Below the pieces are notes generated by a model. That model did not search any database. It was not told the origin of the DNA and was given only the letters and a program-made list of their open reading frames with translations. This document shows, in pieces, positions 1 to 5,474 of a stretch of 6,074 nucleotides of DNA. The DNA is from CAZJTL01 sp964548905 (GTDB lineage: Bacteria; Cyanobacteriota; Cyanobacteriia; Cyanobacteriales; Xenococcaceae): NCBI GenBank assembly GCA_964548905.1, contig CAZJTL010000249.1, positions 1-6,074 of the forward strand, written 5' to 3'. The position numbers were made by a program, and so were the translations under genes. Position 1 is the first letter of the stretch. The number at the start of each line of letters is the position of its first letter.

Positions 1-1202
1 GCTCCTTTAGCAGCAATAGTCAGCCTATCTTGTGGTGATTTCCAGACACATGACATTGCTAATAATTGATTCGATAGTGGATACTCGCGCAGAATTTCCC
101 AATCATTGTGCAGATGTTCGGTTCTCGCCAGATAATCATCCCCGATTCGCTTGAGAGCTTACTCCATTGGGTCAAAGGGGACTTTCCGACTAGCCAAAAT
201 ACCAAACTCGATTAAGGAATGAAAATCTTCAGGTATCGTCTCTCGCTCGTGTAGATTTAAATCGTAAAACTTCCCCCCTGCAAACATCTGGGTAACAGAC
301 ATCTGATTCAAGGTAAGCGTACCTGTTTTATCGACACACAAAACTGTTGCCGAACCAAGGGTTTCTACTACGGGAATGCGACGAGTCAAAACTCTTTGCT
401 GTGAAAAGCGCCATGCTCCCAGTGCCAGAAAAATGGCTAGCACCACAGGAATTTCGTTGGGCAAAATTGCCATTGCTAGGGCAATCCCCGCTAAAAAACC
501 CTGTAACCAATTGCCTCTGCTCAGTCCGTAAATTACCACAACCGTAAAACAGATAGCGATCGCCACAATGGTTAATTTGCTGACAATGCGTCGGGTTTCT
601 TTTTGCAAAATCGTATCTTCTGCTTCGATCGCTCTCTTCCTCACAGGTAGAGATTCACCAGTCAACAGAGACTCATCCACTGTCAGATTAGTAGACCAAA
701 GCAACAGGGCATCGGCAGGAATGCGATCGCCTTCTGAGAGAACCAGTAAATCGTCACGCGCTACTTCCCGTCCAGCAATGCGTTGGCGCTCTCCCTCCCT
801 AATGACCAAAGCGCGAGGACTGGAAAGGTCGCGCAGTGCCTCTAGAGAGCGTTCGGTTTTTTGCTCCTGATAAAGGTTAATGCCAATGATGAAGAAGACA
901 AAACCTAGCAGAATTAGAGCTTCTTGAGCATCGCCCAAAAGCAGATAGATTACCCCACAACCAACTAGTAATAGAAAGATTGGCTCTCGTACTATTTCCA
1001 GGGCGATCGCCCAAAGACTCCGCTTCTTGCTGGTAGGCAGTTCGTTATAACCTTCTTGTTTTAATCTTCTTGCTGCTTCTGCTTCAGATAGACCTCTGAT
1101 GGTATCAAACTCTAATTGATGAACCATGATGTCAAGAATAGGGGTTTTACAGGCGATCGCTCGGCTGTTCGTGCTTGCAAATTTGTCGATCGAGTTCGAC
1201 AT
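1..1202 (-). pseudogene. Cation-translocating P-type ATPase, decayed (nonsense codon plus internal deletion), 3' end outside window
   Basis: Remnant of an ion-pumping P-type ATPase of the inner membrane. Visible parts, by residue from the 1202 start: N-terminal cation-ATPase domain (about 35-65), first two membrane helices (about 66-112), actuator domain with TGES at 181-184 (bases 651-662), helices 3-4 (about 208-265), and the phosphorylation motif DKTGT at 291-295 (bases 318-332). An in-frame TAA (159-161) follows PFDPME. The same frame then runs open for 52 more codons to the window edge with plausible family sequence (starts ALKRIGDDYL, ends IAAKG, the nucleotide-domain KGA motif), so the TAA is probably one substitution in an ancestral MEKA. 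After TGESLPVRKR the frame jumps to EAEDTILQKE; from memory of relatives about 45-50 actuator residues are missing. The helix-4 motif reads PNEIP where PEEFP or PEEIP is usual. The start could also be Met26 (1125-1127), which fits the usual family N-terminus better. It lies 49 bp behind the Met-rich gene. Confidence 0.88.
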
Positions 1203-1251
1203 TCAGCAATCATAGGCAGAAATTTTGGGGATTTTGTGAGTAGGAGAATCC

Positions 1252-1788
1252 TTACCTCATCATCATGTTGCCACCCATTCCAGGCATTCCTTCTGCGATA
1301 AAGCGATCGACTTCGCGAGCATGTTCTCTAATTAAGTTAGTCATATCGCTATTCTTAGAGGTTTCAGTAACAACTAAACCTGTAGCTGTTTGTGCAAATT
1401 GGCGTTGATAGCGATCGGCATTGCGAAACATAATCGGGATGGTGCGACTCATATTCATCATCGAAAATTCACGTCCGTCCTCAAGCCGCTTGTACATACT
1501 GGCGACGTGTTGTTTAATCAAAGCAGCTACTTGTGGATTATCGGATTCTGTTAGCGATCGCATACCGCCAGGAATCTCTTCAACAGTACGATGTATTTGG
1601 TTGCGATCGGCAAAAAGCTGATGAATAATTGCCATATCGCCATTCATCACTTCACCATTCCTCATGCCACCATGCATCATATGATGGGCGATTAGTGTTT
1701 CTTGGGCGATTAATAATCTTGGAATTATCAATACCAATCCGCAGGTAATTAAGAAGTAGAGAAGCGATAAAATTAATTTACGTTTCAT
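1252..1788 (-). CDS. Secreted Met/His-rich protein with internal duplication, function unknown
   Basis: A 178-residue protein with an N-terminal hydrophobic segment (about 5-28, ending LLIAQE), probably a signal peptide or anchor placing it in the periplasm. The next stretch is rich in Met and His (HHMMHGGM at 35-42), and the C-terminus ends GMPGMGGNMMMR. The core contains two similar halves about 62 residues apart (roughly 52-105 and 114-167). Matching positions include G75/G137, S82/S144, N84/N146, L90-I91/L152-I153, H94/H156 and G105/G167. I recognise the type (a conserved uncharacterised bacterial protein with T-x-S-x-[DN] and LIxxH motifs) but know no assigned function. The Met/His content suggests metal binding, which is inference. 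There is no clear Shine-Dalgarno before the ATG at 1786-1788, which is common in cyanobacteria. It sits 122 bp behind the PepSY-type gene, so it may have its own promoter. Confidence 0.85.
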   Translation of the reverse strand: MKRKLILSLLYFLITCGLVLIIPRLLIAQETLIAHHMMHGGMRNGEVMNGDMAIIHQLFADRNQIHRTVEEIPGGMRSLTESDNPQVAALIKQHVASMYKRLEDGREFSMMNMSRTIPIMFRNADRYQRQFAQTATGLVVTETSKNSDMTNLIREHAREVDRFIAEGMPGMGGNMMMR

Positions 1789-1910
1789 AGCTATTATTGG
1801 TTTTGAAAATAAATTAAATAACGATTTCGTCAGTCCGCTCTAGATAAACTTAATTAAAAAGCGATCGCTTATCCTCTTCTTTGATAGGCGATTCGCCAAT
1901 CTCAAACTAT
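1789..1910. other. Intergenic gap with HIP1 palindrome and a second dyad
   Basis: This is the longest gap in the minus-strand gene row, between the PepSY-type gene and the Met-rich gene. It holds a HIP1 site extended to a perfect 12-bp palindrome, AAGCGATCGCTT (1859-1870), and a 19-bp imperfect palindrome at 1883-1901 with arms GAT-x-GGCGA and TCGCC-x-ATC around a single central base. I see no convincing promoter or intrinsic terminator. The gap may separate two transcription units. Confidence 0.5.
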
Positions 1911-2186
1911 TTAGTTTTGTTGCTTGGGTCGATTGCGAAATATTCCCGTCATGCTGATTCCTGTCACCAGTAACCCTACTAATCCCAATCCATTAAAAAG
2001 AGGATAGACTTTTTCCAGTCCAAAAATTTTACCGTAATGAACTCGCAGCATGATTTGGGCTATATTTTCTAACTCCAACCATTCATCCAAAATGATGTAA
2101 GCCATTCCCGTTAAAGCTGTTACAAGCAAAGGTAAGCACAAAATAATTGCCAGCGTTCGATGATATTTGCGAAAAGTACGACTCAT
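1911..2186 (-). CDS. Mini PepSY-associated two-helix membrane protein
   Basis: A 91-residue inner-membrane protein. It begins with the basic RKYHR (residues 6-10), followed by a first helix (about 11-31, LAIILCLPLLVTALTGMAY). A connecting segment contains a second His (LRVHYGKIFGLEK, about 47-59), and a second helix (about 62-82) ends TGISMTGIFRNR. The pattern K-x-H-R-x-L before a helix ending in LTG, then H-x-G-x-x-x-G before a helix with TG-[IL]-x-M, is that of PepSY-associated membrane proteins. The extracytoplasmic PepSY domain itself is absent, so this is a minimal helix-pair version. The His residues could bind haem or metal, but that is inference. A good ribosome site (AGGAG, about 7 bases before ATG 2184-2186) supports the start. 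The gap to the TauE gene upstream is 41 bp. Confidence 0.8.
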   Translation of the reverse strand: MSRTFRKYHRTLAIILCLPLLVTALTGMAYIILDEWLELENIAQIMLRVHYGKIFGLEKVYPLFNGLGLVGLLVTGISMTGIFRNRPKQQN

Positions 2187-2227
2187 TCAATTCTCCTCAG
2201 TGATGTTTGTATTTCAGATGACTTTAA

Positions 2228-3124
2228 CTAATGGATTGTCTTAGATCGAGCTTCTTTGTTTGAGATTTTAGAAGACACTTGTATAGTATCTGTGGCAGGC
2301 GATCGCCTTGATGCTTGCGAAGCATAAAACGCATCCCGATTTTGCCAGAGAATAAGGCCAGACATGACTAAAAGGAAATAAGCAAAGGCTTTCTGTAAAT
2401 GTCTTGCTTGTACGAATTTAACTAGGTATGCACCTAGAAAAATTCCCAAACTGGCAGCGAAAATAAAAGAAAGAGTCAATTGCCAATCGATCGCAACGGC
2501 ACCTAAATAACCTAAAAAACCAGCACTTGAGTTTAAAACTATAACTAATAAAGAAGTGCCGATCGCCTGCTTCATCGGTACTTTGGCTAACAATACTAAA
2601 GCTGGGACGATCGCAAAACCGCCGCCTACTCCCACTAATCCCGTAAGTGTTCCTACGCCGATTCCTTCGCTAATTAGCCATAGCCAGCAATACTTACAAA
2701 CTGGTTTGGGATATAGTGCTAAGTCTAGTTTTTCTACAGATGGAGACGAAGAAGCACCAGAACTCTTGCGAATCATAAAAATAGCTGCTAATAGCATCAT
2801 CATGGCAAAGAGCAGCATTTGTAAAGTCCCAGTAATAAAAGGAAAGGTAGCGATTTTAGCTCCTGCATAGGCTCCTAGCATGGTCGAGCCTCCAAACATC
2901 GCTGCTGTCTTCAACTGGACATTGCCTAGTTTCCAGTGGGGAATAACACCTAGTAAACTAACAGTTCCCACGATTGCCAGACTCATCGCGATCGCCGATT
3001 TGGCGGGTACTCCCATCACATATACTAAGGTGGGAACTGCCAGAATCGAACCACCACCACCGATTAAACCAAGGCTGATGCCAATGCAGGTTGCTATGAT
3101 ATGAGCAAGAAGCCATGCAATCAT
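2228..3124 (-). CDS. Sulfite exporter TauE/SafE family membrane protein
   Basis: A 298-residue polytopic inner-membrane transporter, predicted to move sulfite or another sulfur-containing anion. It shows the family's two inverted halves, each with a Gly-rich signature: GLIGGGGSILAVP at 19-31, followed by MGVPAKSAIAMSL, and GLVGVGGGFAIVPAL at 162-176, followed by AKVPMKQAIGTSL. I count about eight hydrophobic segments, ending near residue 260. A CKYC (CxxC) lies in the central loop at 143-146, just before the second half. The last 37 or so residues (after ILWQNRD) are a polar tail of low conservation. In a locus with a persulfide dioxygenase and a rhodanese, the natural role is export of the sulfite produced. 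It starts 36 bp after the rhodanese stop, with a weak ribosome site, consistent with co-transcription. Confidence 0.9.
   Translation of the reverse strand: MIAWLLAHIIATCIGISLGLIGGGGSILAVPTLVYVMGVPAKSAIAMSLAIVGTVSLLGVIPHWKLGNVQLKTAAMFGGSTMLGAYAGAKIATFPFITGTLQMLLFAMMMLLAAIFMIRKSSGASSSPSVEKLDLALYPKPVCKYCWLWLISEGIGVGTLTGLVGVGGGFAIVPALVLLAKVPMKQAIGTSLLVIVLNSSAGFLGYLGAVAIDWQLTLSFIFAASLGIFLGAYLVKFVQARHLQKAFAYFLLVMSGLILWQNRDAFYASQASRRSPATDTIQVSSKISNKEARSKTIH
2231..2341 (-). other. Polar C-terminal tail of the TauE-type protein, carrying HIP1 and a hairpin
   Basis: This part of the reading frame encodes residues of about 262-298, beyond the last membrane helix of the transporter. It holds a HIP1 site inside GGCGATCGCC (2298-2307) and an inverted repeat ATGCTT-GCG-AAGCAT (2311-2325). 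The concentration of palindromic elements and the polar Ser/Lys-rich composition suggest an extension gained by repeat insertion or loss of the original stop. It may also be a normal variable tail. Confidence 0.4.
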
Positions 3125-3160
3125 AAGTTTTTCGCCCGATCGATCTTGAGAAGAAAACGG

Positions 3161-3724
3161 CTAGGAAATTATTTCCCCTATACGCACTGCTTGCCGATTA
3201 TAGGGTAGCTTGGCGAGCAGCATAGCCATAGCGCAAGTATTGGTAATGCCAGCAAAAACGAGTCCTGCTCCTACAAAAGCGCTCAGAATCAAAAACCAAG
3301 GCGAAACAAAAGCACCGAGGGTAGTACCTAAAAATACTAAAGATCCTGCCACAATTTGAACTTGCCGAAACATACTAATAGGCGCTTTCTTGTTCACTTC
3401 AGTCTTATATCCCGCAGCTTTCCAGGTAGATAGTCCGCCTTGTAGATGAGTTACCTCCTCAAAACCCGCATTCAGCATCTTTTTTGCTGCTTGTGCAGAA
3501 CGATTACTCGATTGGCACTGCAAAACGAGCTTTTTCCCAAGTTCCTGGGGAAGATTGGCTGGATCGAAGGCAGATAGAGGCATGAGTTTAGCACCAGCAA
3601 TATGTTCTGCTGCATATTCTTCTGGTTCTCTCACATCAATTAGCAATACTTCTCCCTTGTCTATCCATTGTTTGAGAGTGAGGACATCAATTTCCTGTAG
3701 TCTTCCATTCCTGGTATTTGTCAT
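3161..3724 (-). CDS. Rhodanese domain protein with DUF2892-type two-helix membrane anchor (YgaP-like)
   Basis: A 187-residue inner-membrane sulfurtransferase. Residues about 10-108 form one rhodanese domain: IDVREPEEYAAEHIAGA (29-45), then the active-site loop CQSSNRSAQA with catalytic Cys70, then LQGGLSTWKAAG (94-105). The loop lacks the Gly of the common CxxGxR form. Residues about 118-162 form two membrane helices, followed by a Cys and a basic end (TCAMAMLLAKLPYNRQ, 163-178), as in the DUF2892 segment of E. coli YgaP. The expected role is to accept and pass on sulfane sulfur from persulfides at the membrane. The ATG at 3722-3724 follows AGGAG by about 7 bases. The gene begins 21 bp after the dioxygenase stop, so the two are almost certainly co-transcribed. 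In E. coli, YgaP is paired with an ArsR-family regulator, as here. Confidence 0.92.
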   Translation of the reverse strand: MTNTRNGRLQEIDVLTLKQWIDKGEVLLIDVREPEEYAAEHIAGAKLMPLSAFDPANLPQELGKKLVLQCQSSNRSAQAAKKMLNAGFEEVTHLQGGLSTWKAAGYKTEVNKKAPISMFRQVQIVAGSLVFLGTTLGAFVSPWFLILSAFVGAGLVFAGITNTCAMAMLLAKLPYNRQAVRIGEIIS

Positions 3725-3745
3725 GGTTAAATCTCCTGTCTTTTT

Positions 3746-4474
3746 TTAGTGAATCGCAAACGCCGTAACATTCCCACAGCGTTCGTTAGCGGGAACGGCT
3801 TCCATCATTTTCTTGGGATCTGGTAAATTGAGATTTTCCATCAGTTCGATAAAGCTTTCGCGGCTGCGGTTAGCAAAGCGAGGATTCCAGCGTTTTTCTT
3901 CGCCAACAGTCGAAACAGTATGACCTCGATAGTCATGAGCTGGATAAACTAGAGTGATATCTGGCAGAGTAAAAAGTCTTTGCGTTACCGAATCGTATAG
4001 CGTTCCTGCATCGCCACTTTGGAAATCGGTACGACCGCAACCCCGAATAAATAAAGCATCTCCTGTTAGGACTCTAAGCTTCTCTGGAGCCTCTTCGCTA
4101 AGGCTATCGACAAGATATGCCATATGGCTATCGGTGTGACCTGGAGTAGCAATAGCTTTAATCTGAATCGTTCCTAATTCCAAAATTTCACCATCTCGAA
4201 TATAGCGATCGGCACAAGTGGCGTGAGCTTTTTCAGGAACGATACCCAAGCAACCAGTCTCTGTTCTCAATTTGTCTGTTCCTGTAATATGATCGGCATG
4301 AATATGGGTTTCCAAACAGTAGCGCAGCGTAAATCCTAATTCTTGAATTAATTTGAGGTCGCGATCGACCTGTTCTCTGACTGGATCGACGAGAATAGCC
4401 TCTTTAGTGGCAGGTTCGGCAATTAAATAGGTGTAGGTGCTAGACTCTGGATCGAATAACTGACGAAATAACAT
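3746..4474 (-). CDS. MBL-fold hydrolase, persulfide dioxygenase (ETHE1/Blh-like) type
   Basis: A 242-residue soluble metallo-beta-lactamase-fold protein. Metal ligands are visible: THIHADH (His57, His59, Asp61, His62), TPGHT (His113), GDALFIRGCGRTDFQ (Asp139, with the Arg148/Asp150 motif) and YPAHDY (His180). The GCGRTDFQ motif and the opening MLFRQLFDPESSTYTYLI are typical of iron-dependent persulfide dioxygenases, which oxidise glutathione persulfide to glutathione and sulfite. Glyoxalase II is less likely for that reason. The length matches the stand-alone ETHE1/Blh form without a fused rhodanese; the rhodanese is encoded by the next gene. A GGAGG (4485-4489 on the plus strand as CCTCC) lies ten bases before the ATG at 4472-4474. 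It is the first gene of the minus-strand row and shares its control region with the divergent repressor. Confidence 0.92.
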   Translation of the reverse strand: MLFRQLFDPESSTYTYLIAEPATKEAILVDPVREQVDRDLKLIQELGFTLRYCLETHIHADHITGTDKLRTETGCLGIVPEKAHATCADRYIRDGEILELGTIQIKAIATPGHTDSHMAYLVDSLSEEAPEKLRVLTGDALFIRGCGRTDFQSGDAGTLYDSVTQRLFTLPDITLVYPAHDYRGHTVSTVGEEKRWNPRFANRSRESFIELMENLNLPDPKKMMEAVPANERCGNVTAFAIH

Positions 4475-4609
4475 TGTTCCTAATCCTCCAAATTAATTAC
4501 TCTATTTCTAGAGCCACCCTTATTTTTCCGATCTTTTTTTCTCAAGCAACTAATTATAATTGCATAACTATTAAATTATATAATTATTTATGGTGATTAA
4601 CTATTAAAC
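4475..4609. promoter_or_regulatory. Divergent promoter/operator region of the reactive-sulfur locus
   Basis: This very AT-rich region separates the dioxygenase and repressor starts. It contains two perfect palindromes, AATTATAATT (4552-4561) and AATTATATAATT (4574-4585). Each carries an overlapping TATAAT on both strands (plus 4555-4560 and 4579-4584; minus 4553-4558 and 4575-4580). It also has an 11-bp direct repeat, listed separately. Such sites fit minus-10 elements for both directions and an AT-rich ArsR-family operator, so the repressor would block both its own gene and the operon. I found no strong minus-35 boxes. Promoter assignment is inference from position and sequence. Confidence 0.6.
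4565..4608 (+). repeat. 11-bp direct repeat in the control region
   Basis: TAACTATTAAA occurs exactly at 4565-4575 and again at 4598-4608, start to start 33 bp, about three helical turns. The second copy ends directly before the repressor ATG (4610-4612). A looser relative (AACTAATTATA) lies at 4548-4558. Same-face spacing is what paired binding sites of one regulator would show; chance in AT-rich DNA remains possible. Confidence 0.5.
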
Positions 4610-4948
4610 ATGCCAGAAATATCTCCGATTGTTCTTGCTCAAATTGCCGACTATTTCAAGGTTCTTTCCGAAGTCAGCAGGTTACAAATCTTAAATTGTC
4701 TTAGGTCAGGAGCTAAAAGTGTCACAGAAATCGTAAATGCAACAGGATTAAGTCAAGCTAATACTTCCAGACATCTCAAAGTATTAATGCAAGCTGGAAT
4801 GATCTCTCGTCAGGCGCAAGGAGTAAGTGTGTATTATCAGATTGGCGATCCTTTGATTTTTGAATTGTGCGAATTAGTTTGCGATCGCCTTGCTACACGT
4901 CTGCTCGAACAAACAAAACAGTTAGAACAGCTTAAAAAATCATCCTAG
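4610..4948 (+). CDS. ArsR-family transcriptional repressor, probable thiol- or metal-sensing
   Basis: A 112-residue winged-helix dimeric repressor. Helix-turn-helix residues are about 36-60 (KSVTEIVNATGLSQANTSRH), followed by the wing (about 64-78, ending VYYQI) and a C-terminal dimerisation helix (80-108). It has three cysteines: Cys30 in the second helix (ILNCL), and Cys87 and Cys91 one turn apart in the last helix (ELCELVCD). The classical arsenic motif ELCVCDL is absent from the DNA-binding helix. Context points to control of the divergent sulfur operon, as with BigR or YgaV, but from memory the BigR cysteine pair aligns with Asn29 and Ala95 here, so the sensing chemistry may differ. ATG 4610 is the only reasonable start because upstream codons in this frame run into stops. 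There is no Shine-Dalgarno. The stop overlaps that of the convergent neighbour. Confidence 0.9.
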   Translation: MPEISPIVLAQIADYFKVLSEVSRLQILNCLRSGAKSVTEIVNATGLSQANTSRHLKVLMQAGMISRQAQGVSVYYQIGDPLIFELCELVCDRLATRLLEQTKQLEQLKKSS

Positions 4949-5412
4949 AAAGACCGACAACAGCCACTCCAAAGCGGCAAGCCATTTTCATCTCTTAATG
5001 TCAGGATCGTGTTTCCCTTCTTAACTTGAGCAGCCACTATTGTTGGTTTTCCTGAAAAGATAATTTTGGAACCAGTAATTTGAACTTTGTCTTTGGGTTT
5101 AATTTCGATATCTTGGTTTTCCAGATACCATTGAGGGCCTAAATGTACTGAAATTGTCTCTTTGCCTGTTTTCACTTGCAAATGTACACCAGAAGACATA
5201 CCCCCCATCGGCGTAATGCGATCGATGCTAATAACTTCACCATCGATCGTTTCAACGGTTTTAGGATTGTACATGCGATTATAGGTCGTACCACCTCCCC
5301 AACCACTGCTACCCCGCCATCTCATCATTCCTCCTGGTTGAGCGAAAGACGGTTCGACAACAAACAAGAAGATCGAGGCAATTAATAAAACTGAAGTAGC
5401 AATCTTGTTCAT
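4945..5412 (-). CDS. Secreted small protein, probably beta-rich (OB-fold-like), function unknown
   Basis: A 155-residue protein with a clear signal peptide (hydrophobic 5-19, likely cleavage after PSFA at 21-24). A Gly/Met/Arg-rich linker follows (PGGMMRWRG, then GWGGG). The core (about 52-140) has alternating beta-type segments: IDGEVISIDRITP, GVHLQVKTGKETISVHLGPQWYL (77-97), then PKDKVQITGSKI and ILTLRDENGLPLW. This pattern is familiar from uncharacterised periplasmic proteins of proteobacteria and cyanobacteria; an OB-like barrel is my inference. The C-terminus carries a Cys-Cys pair (GCCRSF, 150-155), unusual for an exported protein and possibly metal- or thiol-active. A strong ribosome site AGGAGGGA lies just before the ATG at 5410-5412. 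It converges on the repressor gene with a four-base overlap. Confidence 0.85.
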   Translation of the reverse strand: MNKIATSVLLIASIFLFVVEPSFAQPGGMMRWRGSSGWGGGTTYNRMYNPKTVETIDGEVISIDRITPMGGMSSGVHLQVKTGKETISVHLGPQWYLENQDIEIKPKDKVQITGSKIIFSGKPTIVAAQVKKGNTILTLRDENGLPLWSGCCRSF

Positions 5413-5474
5413 AGCTCCCTCCTGATTTTAATAAATGAGTGAACAAGAGATAGAGCCGAATTTAATCTTCACAG

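Noticed and set aside
347..870. Plus-strand open frames opposite the ATPase remnant
   Set aside because: The minus strand encodes recognisable P-type ATPase motifs; the plus frames show none.
1..1202. An insertion sequence as cause of the ATPase damage
   Set aside because: No transposase, terminal inverted repeats or target duplications are visible at the stop or the deletion junction.
1855..1875. Minus-strand hairpin AAGC-GATC-GCTT followed by a T-run, as an intrinsic terminator for the PepSY-type gene
   Set aside because: The stem is only four base pairs and is explained as a HIP1 site; too weak to call.
2556..3104. Two plus-strand open frames opposite the transporter gene
   Set aside because: They are Pro/Ile-rich antisense shadows of a membrane-protein gene with clear homology on the other strand.
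3746..4474. Glyoxalase II as the identity of the MBL-fold protein
   Set aside because: The GCGRTDFQ motif, the N-terminus and the sulfur-gene neighbours favour a persulfide dioxygenase.
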